Shown: positions 24,006 through 31,732 of the stretch, piece by piece
How positions within the stretch are numbered: the first letter of the stretch is position 1
Layout of the letters: every line of letters starts with the position of its first letter
Assembly (NCBI RefSeq): GCF_905200055.1
Contig: NZ_CAJKIS010000026.1
Coordinates: forward strand, 1-31,982
Length of the DNA: 31,982 nt
DNA from: an uncultured Fusobacterium sp.
Lineage (GTDB): Bacteria; Fusobacteriota; Fusobacteriia; Fusobacteriales; Fusobacteriaceae
Direction: 5' to 3'
The notes under the pieces: model-generated
What the model saw: only the letters and a program-made list of their open reading frames with translations
The model's database searches: none
Told to the model about the DNA's origin: nothing
Made by a program: the position numbers and the translations under genes

Positions 24006-24149
24006 CTATCTATTTTTCTCTAGCTCCTCTATTATATCCAAATTAGTTTTTTCTATTTTTGGCTTTTTAATATTTTCTTTTTCCTCTTGTATCTCTACTT
24101 TTTTATTTATCTTTTCTAAAATATCAAGACTTGTAATCTCTTTATCCAT
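24006..24149 (-). CDS. Unrecognised 47-aa charged protein upstream of the MarC gene
   Basis: ATG at 24149 follows an AGAGGGAAAGAG purine-rich site; the stop abuts the MarC start. Nearly half the residues are Lys or Glu, with repeated short helix-forming stretches (LDILEKINKKVEIQEEKE, then NLDIIEELEKNR) that could form a coiled coil or a partner-binding tail. No signal peptide or membrane segment is present. It lies 19 nt after the 70-aa ORF. Supported by the RBS, tight spacing and codon composition; function unknown. Confidence 0.55.
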   Translation of the reverse strand: MDKEITSLDILEKINKKVEIQEEKENIKKPKIEKTNLDIIEELEKNR

Positions 24150-24168
24150 TCTCTTTCCCTCTTCCCAT

Positions 24169-24381
24169 TTATTTAATAATATTAAGTTTTAAAAGTTTCT
24201 CTTCATTAGCTTCAATAAATTCATCAGTTACTACATATAAAACTGTCTTTTGTACTCCTGGTAATCCTTTTCCTAAATGTATAAATTCCACTTTTTTCTC
24301 TACATTTTTAAAGTGTTCCCCTTGTTCGATAGCTCTTGCTAATCCTTCAATGTCAAATCCTTCTTGATAATTTTTTTTCAT
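24169..24381 (-). CDS. Unrecognised 70-aa soluble protein
   Basis: AGGGAGG sits 7 nt before the ATG, which is a strong initiation site. The protein is acidic/basic mixed, with a predicted helix (GFDIEGLARAIEQGEHFKNV), a strand rich middle (KKVEFIHLG, KTVLYVVTDEFI) and a C-terminal helix. It has no cysteine and no membrane segment. I do not recognise the family. It is the middle member of the set of small genes between riboswitch 5 and MarC. Confidence 0.65.
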   Translation of the reverse strand: MKKNYQEGFDIEGLARAIEQGEHFKNVEKKVEFIHLGKGLPGVQKTVLYVVTDEFIEANEEKLLKLNIIK

Positions 24382-24436
24382 ATTTTTTCCTCCCTTACAA
24401 TCTCTAAATTACTACATTCAAGTTAAAAAATCCCAA

Positions 24437-24535
24437 TTAACTTCTTTTTAGGGAGCCATCATGAACCTTTTGATTCTTCAGTAGCCATAATTTTTTAGAA
24501 CTTATAACTACTTCAGTTTCTCTTAAAATAAACAT
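24437..24535 (-). CDS. Possible 32-aa ORF directly after riboswitch 5
   Basis: GGAGGG sits 7 nt before ATG 24535, and the frame ends at TAA 24437-24439. The peptide contains VVISSKKLWLLKNQKVHDGS and is basic. It is the first frame after the riboswitch terminator. It could be a true small protein, a leader peptide, or the remnant of a longer gene. The good RBS is the main support. Confidence 0.4.
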   Translation of the reverse strand: MFILRETEVVISSKKLWLLKNQKVHDGSLKRS

Positions 24536-24570
24536 TAAAAATCCCTCCAACTAAGATACTTTTATACAAT

Positions 24571-24610
24571 AAAAAAATCCCAAAACTCACGTCAAAGTAA
24601 ATTTTGGGAT
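24571..24610 (-). terminator. Terminator of cobalamin riboswitch 5
   Basis: On the minus strand ATCCCAAAA (24602-24610) pairs with TTTTGGGAT (24577-24585), followed by seven T (24571-24577). Confidence 0.88.
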
Positions 24611-24666
24611 AAAATATTTTATATGAAAAAATTAAATCGAAAAATACTTATCTAAAAATTCACACC

Positions 24667-24835
24667 TGTCCTCGCAAGTTGATATTTTTTATCAAAGGCA
24701 GGTCTCCTGACTTAGATTCACCTTACTCACACACCTTCCCAAATCTCTTCAGTGGCATTGTGCTTTCATCATCATTACAGTGGCGGGACCGTGCAGGATT
24801 CTAACCTGCTTCCCTTTTAATTCAGTGCTTTTAAT
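24667..24835 (-). promoter_or_regulatory. Cobalamin riboswitch 5 (upstream of the small-ORF/MarC cluster)
   Basis: The minus strand has AAAAGGGAAGCAGG, CACGGTCCCGCCACTGTAA, TGCCACTGAAG, TTTGGGAAGG, CTAAGTCAGGAGACCTGCC and the distal GCGAGGACA element. It is very like riboswitch 1 and belongs to the same subtype, which differs from riboswitches 2-4. Confidence 0.95.
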
Positions 24836-24876
24836 ACTGAAACCATTTGATACTTTTTATTCATTTCATCAATAAA

Positions 24877-24905
24877 ATTATATAATCTTATCATGATAAT
24901 GTCAA
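24877..24905 (-). promoter_or_regulatory. Near-consensus promoter for riboswitch 5
   Basis: Minus strand TTGACA (24900-24905), 17-nt spacer, TATAAT (24877-24882), matching consensus at all positions. The spacer contains a perfect palindrome TTATCATGATAA (24889-24900). Confidence 0.85.
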
Positions 24906-24952
24906 CTATTCTAGCTATTTTTACCTTTCAAATAATCAATATTTAATATTCA

Positions 24953-26131
24953 TTATTTAACTGCTTTTTTAACTCTATCTAACGCTTCTTTTAAAACTGA
25001 TCTTGGACAAGCAAAGTTCAATCTTATGTAGTTTTCTCCTATCTTTCCAAACCAGTTTCCATAATCTATTGCTACTTTTGCTCTCTCTTCAAATATATTT
25101 TCCAATGTATCTCCATTTTTTAAGAATTCTGAAAAATCTAACCAAGCTAGGTAAGTTCCCTCTGGCTTAACATATTTTATCTCTGGAATATTCTCTTTTA
25201 AATATTCTTCAATATATTTCCTATTTCCATCTAAATATTCGATTAACTCATCTAGCCACTCTCCAGATTTTGTATAAGCTGCTGTAACTGCTGCTATTCC
25301 AAAAATATTTGGAGCTTCTAATCTAATCTTCATCATAGTTTCTTTATATTTTGCTCTCAATTCTGAATTAGCTATAAAGATAAAAGATGTATGTAATCCA
25401 GCTAAGTTAAAAGTTTTACTTGGAGCAGAGCATACAATACAAATATTTTTTAGTTCCTCTCTCAAAGTTAAGAAAGAGCAGTGAGTGTGCTCTTTAAAGA
25501 TTAAATCAGAATGAATCTCATCTGCAATAATTAAAACATCATGTTTTAAACAGATCTCCCCCATTTTTTCTAATTCTTCTCTTTTCCAAACTCTTCCCAC
25601 TGGGTTGTGAGGGTTACAAAGTATAAATATTTTTATTTTATTTTCAACTATCTTTCTTTCAAAGTCTTCATAATCAACTGTATAATATCCATTATCATCT
25701 ATCAATTGACTTTCTACTATCTTTCTACCATTATTTTCTGTTGAAACTCTAAATGGATTGTATACTGGAGTTTGAATTAAAATTGAATCTCCCTCTTTAG
25801 TGAAGGTTTGTATCATATAGTTTAAAGCTGGAACTACTCCATTGGCAAAAATTATCCAATCTTTCTCTATTCTACAATTTTTTCTCTTAGCATTCCAATC
25901 TATAATTGAGTTATAATACTCATCTTCTGGCACACTATAACCTAAAATTCCATGTTCTATTATATTATTCATACTTCTCAAAATTGGTGGAGCTACTTTA
26001 AAGTCCATATCAGCTACCCAAAGTGGTAAAAGATCTTTCTTTCCATGATAAGTATCCTTATATAGTTCTGGATTACACTTTCTTGAATTAGTCTTACTTC
26101 TATCTATAATTTCATCAAAGTTATATTTCAT
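24953..26131 (-). CDS. MalY/PatB-family pyridoxal-phosphate aminotransferase (probable C-S lyase)
   Basis: This 392-aa cytosolic fold-type I enzyme has the PLP lysine at about residue 239 in SAPSKTFNLAGLH, NPHNPVGRVW for carboxylate binding and ADEIHSDL for the pyridine Asp. The MalY/PatB subgroup usually cleaves cystathionine or other cysteine S-conjugates, giving pyruvate, ammonia and a thiol; some members are only transaminases. It appears monocistronic, with a GGAGG site before the ATG. Confidence 0.9.
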   Translation of the reverse strand: MKYNFDEIIDRSKTNSRKCNPELYKDTYHGKKDLLPLWVADMDFKVAPPILRSMNNIIEHGILGYSVPEDEYYNSIIDWNAKRKNCRIEKDWIIFANGVVPALNYMIQTFTKEGDSILIQTPVYNPFRVSTENNGRKIVESQLIDDNGYYTVDYEDFERKIVENKIKIFILCNPHNPVGRVWKREELEKMGEICLKHDVLIIADEIHSDLIFKEHTHCSFLTLREELKNICIVCSAPSKTFNLAGLHTSFIFIANSELRAKYKETMMKIRLEAPNIFGIAAVTAAYTKSGEWLDELIEYLDGNRKYIEEYLKENIPEIKYVKPEGTYLAWLDFSEFLKNGDTLENIFEERAKVAIDYGNWFGKIGENYIRLNFACPRSVLKEALDRVKKAVK

Positions 26132-26159
26132 TTTTACCTCCGATAACTATTTTTTCTTA

Positions 26160-26188
26160 ATTATAACTTATTTTTTTAGAGATAACAA
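26160..26188 (-). promoter_or_regulatory. Promoter of the MalY/PatB-type gene
   Basis: Minus strand TTGTTA (26183-26188), 17-nt spacer, TATAAT (26160-26165), with a start about 20 nt before the RBS. Confidence 0.5.
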
Positions 26189-26280
26189 ATTATTTTCTCT
26201 CTTTTCCTCTTCTCCTTCTATTTAAAATAAAAAATTTATAGTATAATATTATTGACTAATTTAAGAGAGGTGATATTTTT

Positions 26281-26988
26281 ATGGAAAAAATAGAAAAATT
26301 AGCTGAAATAATCAACTCAAGTAATTATATAGTTGCCTTTACTGGTGCAGGTGCTTCTACTGATTCTGGACTAAAAGATTTTAGAGGTAAAGATGGACTA
26401 TATAGCAGAACTTTTATGGGATATGAACCAGAAGAGATATTAAGCCATGACTTTTTCTTTGCTCATGGAGATATTTTTGACAAATATCTTGATGAAAAAC
26501 TTAATATAAATGGAATTCAACCTAATGCTGGACATAAAGCTCTTGCTAAATTAGAAGAAATGGGAAAAGTAAAATCAGTAATTACTCAAAATATTGATGA
26601 TCTTCACCAAATGGCAGGAAGTAAAAATGTTCTTGAACTTCATGGGACTCTAAAAAAATGGTACTGCTTAAAATGTGGAAAAAAAGATTTAAAAAGATTT
26701 AAGTGTAGTTGTGGTGGTACTGTTCGCCCTCAAGTTACTCTCTATGGTGAGATGTTAGATGAAGATGTAACAAGAGAAGCTGTAAATGAGATAGCAAATG
26801 CTGATACTCTTATTATTATAGGTACAAGTTTAACTGTATATCCTGCTGCTTATTACATAACATATTTCCAAGGGAAAAATCTTGTTATCATTAATAACGA
26901 TGCAACTCAATATGATAGTAAAGCTTCTTTAGTTATCAATGATAACTTTGCTTCTACTATGAAAAAAGTTTTACCATTGATAAAATAA
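26281..26988 (+). CDS. cobB: NAD-dependent protein deacylase (sirtuin)
   Basis: This 235-aa cytosolic enzyme removes acyl groups from protein lysines using NAD. The NAD site is TGAGASTDSGLKDFRG (21-36) and TQNIDDLH (102-109); the catalytic His is at 121 in LELHGT. Zinc ligands are Cys 129, 132, 142 and 144 (C-X2-C-X9-C-X-C), with a shortened second pair compared with the usual C-X2-C. GAGAGGTGA precedes the ATG. The symbol cobB is the standard bacterial sirtuin name and does not imply the corrinoid CobB enzyme. Confidence 0.93.
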   Translation: MEKIEKLAEIINSSNYIVAFTGAGASTDSGLKDFRGKDGLYSRTFMGYEPEEILSHDFFFAHGDIFDKYLDEKLNINGIQPNAGHKALAKLEEMGKVKSVITQNIDDLHQMAGSKNVLELHGTLKKWYCLKCGKKDLKRFKCSCGGTVRPQVTLYGEMLDEDVTREAVNEIANADTLIIIGTSLTVYPAAYYITYFQGKNLVIINNDATQYDSKASLVINDNFASTMKKVLPLIK

Positions 26989-27065
26989 TTTATCTAGCTA
27001 TTTTATTATATACATAAAAAAATTTTTGTTATATAATTTTAATATTAATAATTGAGGTGATTTTT

Positions 27066-27479
27066 ATGAAAAAAATTTTTATATTTTTAACAGCTATTGT
27101 TTTTTTAGCAGGTTGTACTTCAACTCCTAAAAGATCAAACATACCAACTCCAGTAGCTTCTATACAAACTGTTTCTGAAGGAGAATATGTTTTAACTAAT
27201 ATCTTTCCAGAAGCAAATTTAACTCTTGGATTTGATAATGAAGGAAGAATTTTTGGTTTCTCTGGTATCAATAGATATTTTGGAAAAGCTAATATAGATA
27301 ATGGAGCTATTGTAGTTGAACCTTTAGCTACTACTAAAATGGCTGGTCCACAAGATAGAATGATTATAGAAGACCAATATCTTACTATTTTAAAAAGTGC
27401 AAAAACTATTGAGATAAAAAATGACTCTCTTATCCTTACTAATGAAAGAGGAGAAACTTTAATTTTCAATAAAAAATAA
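27066..27479 (+). CDS. META-domain (HslJ-like) lipoprotein
   Basis: GAGGTGA precedes ATG 27066; an in-frame GTG at 27057 lies within that RBS and is rejected. The 137-aa protein has a lipoprotein signal (FLAGC, lipidated Cys 17). A META-like domain follows with LGFDNEGRIFGFSGINRYFG and ATTKMAGPQDRMIIEDQYLTIL, the core pattern of HslJ proteins. Role: envelope protein of unknown function, in E. coli linked to stress resistance. It sits 15 nt before the HD hydrolase gene, suggesting co-transcription. Confidence 0.8.
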   Translation: MKKIFIFLTAIVFLAGCTSTPKRSNIPTPVASIQTVSEGEYVLTNIFPEANLTLGFDNEGRIFGFSGINRYFGKANIDNGAIVVEPLATTKMAGPQDRMIIEDQYLTILKSAKTIEIKNDSLILTNERGETLIFNKK

Positions 27480-27494
27480 TACTAGGAGATTAAA

Positions 27495-28094
27495 ATGGAA
27501 AGATTAAAACAACAAACACAATTTTTAATTGAGATAGATAAAGTAAAAGGAATTTTAAGACAATCTATCGTTTTAGGAGATTTAAATAGAAGGGAAAATG
27601 ATGCTGAACACAGTTGGCATATGGCTCTTTGTGCAATGACTCTTAAAGAGTATTTTACACTTGGTGAAGTTGATATGGAAAAAGTTTTCAAACTTATTCT
27701 TATTCATGATATAGTTGAGATCTATGCTGGAGATGTTCCTGCTTTCTCTAACTATGATAAAGAAGCTAAATGGAATGCTGAACTTGAAAGTGCAGAGAAA
27801 ATTTTTGGAATGCTTCCTGAAGAGCAAGGAAAAGATTTTATGAAATTATGGCTTGAATTTGAAAATATGGAAACTAAAGAAGCAAAATTTGCCAATACTT
27901 TTGATAGATTCCAAGGATTTATTCAAAATTTAACTTCTGATGGACACACTTGGAAGAAATTTAGTGCTACAAAAGAGATGGTATTAAAAAGACTTGCTCC
28001 TGTTATTGAATATACTCCACAAGTTTTCAATGAATTTGCCATGCCTGAAATTCAAAAATATATTGATAGAGGAATAATAAAACTTTCTAAATAA
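27495..28094 (+). CDS. HD-domain hydrolase (YfbR/HDDC2-like, possible 5'-deoxynucleotidase)
   Basis: This 199-aa cytosolic protein has the HD metal-binding pattern: His 39 in NDAEHSWHMA, His-Asp 71-72 in LILIHDIVEIYAGD, and a late Asp in FDRFQGF. Proteins of this size and spacing include the dNMP 5'-nucleotidases YfbR and human HDDC2. The nucleotide substrate is inferred from family resemblance. AGGAG sits 6 nt before ATG; a terminator follows. Confidence 0.85.
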   Translation: MERLKQQTQFLIEIDKVKGILRQSIVLGDLNRRENDAEHSWHMALCAMTLKEYFTLGEVDMEKVFKLILIHDIVEIYAGDVPAFSNYDKEAKWNAELESAEKIFGMLPEEQGKDFMKLWLEFENMETKEAKFANTFDRFQGFIQNLTSDGHTWKKFSATKEMVLKRLAPVIEYTPQVFNEFAMPEIQKYIDRGIIKLSK

Positions 28095-28100
28095 TTTTTC

Positions 28101-28140
28101 AAAAAGAGTTTTTGCAAGTAAACTTGCTTAAACTCTTTTT
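28101..28140. terminator. Bidirectional terminator between convergent genes
   Basis: AAAAAGAGTTT (28101-28111) pairs with AAACTCTTTTT (28130-28140), with inner GCAAGT/ACTTGC (28114-28127). It serves the HD gene and the LysR gene. Confidence 0.9.
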
Positions 28141-28143
28141 TAT

Positions 28144-29019
28144 TTACTTTAAAATCTCAAACCATTTTTTATATTCATCTCTATGAATACTATTTTTCAT
28201 AAAAATAAAATTAAACTCTCTTTTAGCCTTAAAATTTTTCAATCCTATTCTTACTAACTCTTTATTTTCTAACTCTTTTTTTACTGCTCTTTCATAGATA
28301 AAAGTTATCCCTCTATCCTCTTTAACCAACTCTTTTATAGCTTTTATATTAGCTAATTCATATTTTTTGTCAAAATTTTTAAGAGAAAGATTATTATCAT
28401 AAAGAATCTTCTCAAAAATATCTCTGCTTCCAGACCCCTCTTCTCTTATAATTATTCTTTCATTCAATAGATCTTCAAAACCAATATTCTTTTTAGCTAG
28501 ATTGTTTTTAGGAGAGCACACTCCTATAAAACTCTCTTTAGAATATATTATTGACTCATACTCTGTTTTCTCAAAAAATCCCTCTACCAAAGCAAACTCA
28601 ATATTTCCATTTTGTAACTCTTTTAAAAGTTCTTTAGTATCTTTTATTATCACCTTTACATTTATATTTGGATAAAGTTTTGCCAGTTTTAAAAGCATAT
28701 CTGGAATTATATATTCTCCAATAGTTAAAGTAGCTCCAAAATGAAGATTTTTCTCTGCTGAATTTATCTCTAAAACATCCTCTTTTATTTTAATTTCATC
28801 TGAATTCATAGTTAAAAAATATTTAAACAAATAGTTTCCTTGATCTGTTAAAGTTAAGACTCTATTGGAATAATTAAATAGTTTACAGTTATAAAACTCC
28901 TCTAAATACTTTATATGCTGAGTTACTGCTGGTTGAGTAATAAAAAGATTTTCTGCTGTCTTTGTATAGTTCAATGTTTTACATAATTCTAAAAATGTAT
29001 ATACTCTAAAATCAAGCAT
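28144..29019 (-). CDS. LysR-family transcriptional regulator
   Basis: This 291-aa protein has an N-terminal winged helix-turn-helix (FLELCKTLNYTKTAENL, FITQPAVTQHIKYLEE, residues 8-40 or so) and a C-terminal effector-binding domain (IREEGSGSRDIFEKI). It is divergent from the acyl-CoA dehydrogenase/TDT operon with a 139-nt intergenic region, the usual arrangement for a LysR regulator and its target. The effector is unknown. Confidence 0.92.
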   Translation of the reverse strand: MLDFRVYTFLELCKTLNYTKTAENLFITQPAVTQHIKYLEEFYNCKLFNYSNRVLTLTDQGNYLFKYFLTMNSDEIKIKEDVLEINSAEKNLHFGATLTIGEYIIPDMLLKLAKLYPNINVKVIIKDTKELLKELQNGNIEFALVEGFFEKTEYESIIYSKESFIGVCSPKNNLAKKNIGFEDLLNERIIIREEGSGSRDIFEKILYDNNLSLKNFDKKYELANIKAIKELVKEDRGITFIYERAVKKELENKELVRIGLKNFKAKREFNFIFMKNSIHRDEYKKWFEILK

Positions 29020-29158
29020 TTTTCCCCCTTTTAATTATAATAATTTTTTATAAATATATAATAATATATAATTTTATTTTATATCTATTTTATGCTAAAA
29101 TCAACCTGTAAAGTAAAGAAAGCAAATAATATATAAAAAATTTTAAGGAGGAACAAAT

Positions 29159-30271
29159 ATGAACTTTAAATTTAATGATGAACAAGTAAAATTTATTCAA
29201 ATGGTAAAAGAGATTTCAAAAAAATATGTTGCACCAATAGCAATGGAAACTGATAAAAATGCTATTTTCCCTAAAGAAGCTATTGAAAATCTTGCTAAAA
29301 ACAATTTAATGGGAATCCCTTTTGATAAAAAATTCGGTGGAGCTGGACTTGATAACCTTTCATACATCGTAGCAGTAGAAGAGATTTCTAAAGATTGTGC
29401 ATCTACTGGAGTTATTCTTTCTGCTCACACTTCTCTTTGTACAGCTCCAATATTTGAATATGGAAATGAGGCTCAAAGAGAAAAATACCTTATTCCTCTA
29501 GCTAAAGGAGAGAAATTAGGAGCATTTGGTTGGACAGAAAGTGAAGCTGGAGTAAAAGTTACTGCTGATAAACAAGGTGAGAACTATGTTATCAACGGTA
29601 AGAAAGTATTTATTACAAACTCTCACGAAGCATCTATATTCTTAGTATTTGCTAAAGCTGAAAAAGGAGTTTCTGCATTTATTGTTGAAAAGGGAACTAA
29701 AGGATTTACAGTTGGAGAAGCTGAAGAAAAAATGGGAGTTAGAGGATCTTCAACTTCTGAATTAATATTTGAAAACTGTGTAATTCCACAAGAAAATTTA
29801 CTTGGAGCAGAAGGAGAAGGTTTAAAAATAGCTATGGCTACTTTAAATGGTGGAAGAATTGGAGTTGCTGCTCAAGCTGTTGGAATTGCTCAAGGAGCTT
29901 TAGATTTTGCTATTGAATATACAAAAAACAGAATCCAAGGTGGAAAAAAATTAACTGAATTTCAAAATACACAATTTGTAATTGCTGGATTACAAACTAA
30001 AATTGATGCTGCAAGACTTATGACTTATAGAGCAGCAAATATGAAAGATCTAAAAGAAGATTATGGATATATGGCATCTATGGCTAAACTTTTTGCTTCT
30101 GAAGTTGCTATGGAAGTTACAACTAAAGCTGTTCAACTATTAGGTGGAAATGGATACTCTAAAAAATTCCCAGTTGAAAGAATGATGAGAGATGCTAAGG
30201 TAACTGAAATATATGAGGGAACTTCAGAAATTCAAAAGATTGTTATTTCTAATTGGTTAAAATTAAATTAA
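29159..30271 (+). CDS. Acyl-CoA dehydrogenase
   Basis: This 370-aa flavoprotein oxidises acyl-CoA to enoyl-CoA, or the reverse in fermenters. Catalytic Glu 353 is in EIYEGTSEIQ, which places it with short-chain (butyryl-type) enzymes. FAD contacts are in GAFGWTESEAG and the C-terminal QLLGGNGYSKKFPVERMMRD. The loop after WTESEAG is followed by VKVTADKQ, unlike the GTDA-type sequence usual in butyryl-CoA dehydrogenases. No etfAB genes accompany it. AAGGAGG precedes the ATG; the TDT transporter gene follows after 16 nt. Confidence 0.92.
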   Translation: MNFKFNDEQVKFIQMVKEISKKYVAPIAMETDKNAIFPKEAIENLAKNNLMGIPFDKKFGGAGLDNLSYIVAVEEISKDCASTGVILSAHTSLCTAPIFEYGNEAQREKYLIPLAKGEKLGAFGWTESEAGVKVTADKQGENYVINGKKVFITNSHEASIFLVFAKAEKGVSAFIVEKGTKGFTVGEAEEKMGVRGSSTSELIFENCVIPQENLLGAEGEGLKIAMATLNGGRIGVAAQAVGIAQGALDFAIEYTKNRIQGGKKLTEFQNTQFVIAGLQTKIDAARLMTYRAANMKDLKEDYGYMASMAKLFASEVAMEVTTKAVQLLGGNGYSKKFPVERMMRDAKVTEIYEGTSEIQKIVISNWLKLN

Positions 30272-30287
30272 TAAAAAGGAGTTTCAA

Positions 30288-31241
30288 ATGAAAGAGGCAA
30301 TAAATAAACTTCGTGAAATGCCTGTGGCACTAACTGGACTTGCTTTAGGTATAGCTGGTGTGTCAGGAGCTTTAAGTAACTTTTTAGGGCAATTCCCTGT
30401 AATTATAGGAGATTTAATCTCATTATTCTTAGTTACTGTTATATTTATAAAGAATATTTTTCATTTTAATGTTTTAAAAGAGGAATTGAGCCATCCAACT
30501 CTTGGAAGCTTTATTCCTACTCTAGATATGACAGTTATGATTCTTGGTGGTTTTATAAGCAGCTATTCTCTTATTATTGGAAGAGCAATTTGGTTTTTAG
30601 CTATATTGGCTCATGTTATATTCTGTTCAATATTCTTCTACCATAGAATTAAAGATTTTCAAATGCATCACATTGTTCCTAGTTGGTTTGTTCCTCCTGT
30701 GGGAATTGTAGTTGCTTGTGTAGCTGGAGCAAATATGGGAGTTTCATCATTTACTCACTTAATATTTTATATAGGATTTGCTTTATACTTAATAATGTTA
30801 CCATTTATGTTATATAGAGTAATGTTTGTTCAACCTATTGATGAAAGTAGACTTCCAACATTTGCTATAATGGCAGCACCACCTAGTTTATGCCTTGCTG
30901 GATATTTAACAGTATTTAATACTCCTTCAGAGATTGTTATCGGTATACTTCTACCATTAGCAGTATTTATGACACTACTTGTTTATTTATCATTCTTTAG
31001 AATATTAAAGATCAGTTTTAATCCTTCATATGCTTCATTAACATTCCCTCTAGCTATTGGATCTACTGCTCTTCTAAAATATTCTAACCATCTATATAAC
31101 ATTGGTAACTCTTATGCAGAATTTTGGAGATATGCTGGTATAATATCTTCAACACTAGCATTTGTTATAATCTCAACAATTTTTATTAAAATGTTGATTT
31201 ATATAAAAAAATATATAATATATAAAGAAAATAGCTTATAA
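30288..31241 (+). CDS. TDT-family (TehA/SLAC1-like) membrane transporter
   Basis: This 317-aa protein has about ten hydrophobic helices, starting with the family-like MPVALTGLALGIAGVS entry and containing HIVPSWFVPPVGIVVAC in the middle. The tellurite-resistance/dicarboxylate transporter family moves anions such as malate, chloride or sulfite. Pairing with an acyl-CoA dehydrogenase suggests organic acid export or import, which is inference. AAAGGAG precedes ATG and a terminator follows. Confidence 0.85.
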   Translation: MKEAINKLREMPVALTGLALGIAGVSGALSNFLGQFPVIIGDLISLFLVTVIFIKNIFHFNVLKEELSHPTLGSFIPTLDMTVMILGGFISSYSLIIGRAIWFLAILAHVIFCSIFFYHRIKDFQMHHIVPSWFVPPVGIVVACVAGANMGVSSFTHLIFYIGFALYLIMLPFMLYRVMFVQPIDESRLPTFAIMAAPPSLCLAGYLTVFNTPSEIVIGILLPLAVFMTLLVYLSFFRILKISFNPSYASLTFPLAIGSTALLKYSNHLYNIGNSYAEFWRYAGIISSTLAFVIISTIFIKMLIYIKKYIIYKENSL

Positions 31242-31250
31242 TCCTCAAAA

Positions 31251-31283
31251 AAAGGAATGAAATTAAAATTCATTCCTTTTTTT
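31251..31283. terminator. Bidirectional terminator after the transporter gene
   Basis: GGAATGAA (31254-31261) pairs with TTCATTCC (31269-31276), with A-runs before and T-runs after on both strands. Confidence 0.88.
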
Positions 31284-31284
31284 C

Positions 31285-31617
31285 TTACCACCAATGATGA
31301 TGTCTTCCTATTCTATATCCACCATAACCAATGCCACCTATAATTACAGTATTAAGAAGATTATCTCTATATCTTTCCCTCTTATCCTTTTCAATAGCTA
31401 ATTTTTTATCAAATTCAAACTTTTCCCTTGCTAATTGTAGTTTTATCTCCTCTTTTGATGGAGTATTTGCTTTTATTTCCTTTTCTCTATTAGCTATAAC
31501 AAGATTTTTATATTGATTATAATTTTCTATCTTCTTTTGAGCAGAAGTTTTCTCTACATTTTTTGCAAAAATTGAGATACTTAATATTATAAATAAAATA
31601 AACAGTTTCTTTTTCAT
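31285..31617 (-). CDS. Small exported protein with charged helix and His/Trp C-terminus
   Basis: AGGTGA (31623-31628) precedes ATG 31617; an in-frame GTG at 31626 overlaps the RBS. The 110-aa product has a signal peptide (about 18 residues, SISIFA|KNV). A Lys/Glu-rich helical region follows (likely coiled coil), then a short Gly-rich hydrophobic stretch (TVIIGGIGYGGYRIG), ending HHHWW. The end could bind metal or a membrane. I do not recognise the family. Its promoter region abuts an IS200/IS605-type end at 31649. Confidence 0.65.
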   Translation of the reverse strand: MKKKLFILFIILSISIFAKNVEKTSAQKKIENYNQYKNLVIANREKEIKANTPSKEEIKLQLAREKFEFDKKLAIEKDKRERYRDNLLNTVIIGGIGYGGYRIGRHHHWW

Positions 31618-31638
31618 CTCTATCACCTCGTTTAATTA

Positions 31639-31644
31639 AGTATA
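31639..31644 (-). promoter_or_regulatory. Probable -10 box of the small exported protein gene
   Basis: TATACT on the minus strand lies about 10 nt before the RBS and 4 nt from the mobile-element end. No -35 match is visible at the right distance within the element, so the original -35 was probably displaced. Confidence 0.4.
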
Positions 31645-31648
31645 CCAT

Positions 31649-31732
31649 GTGAACTACTCACCACCTATAGAGGTGGGAGCTTCGTAATTACTCATCAGAG
31701 TAATTCTAAAGAAGTTTGATAGCTATGCTATC
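31649..31732 (-). mobile_element. Right end and omega-RNA-like region of an IS200/IS605-type element
   Basis: Three hairpins follow one another: GATAG/CTATC (31718-31732, containing the tnpB stop), AATTACTC/GAGTAATT (31686-31705) and CCACCT/AGGTGG (31661-31676). The segment then ends with GAGTAGTTCAC on the minus strand at 31649. This matches the structured right end of IS200/IS605 elements, which encodes the guide RNA scaffold of TnpB. Confidence 0.7.
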
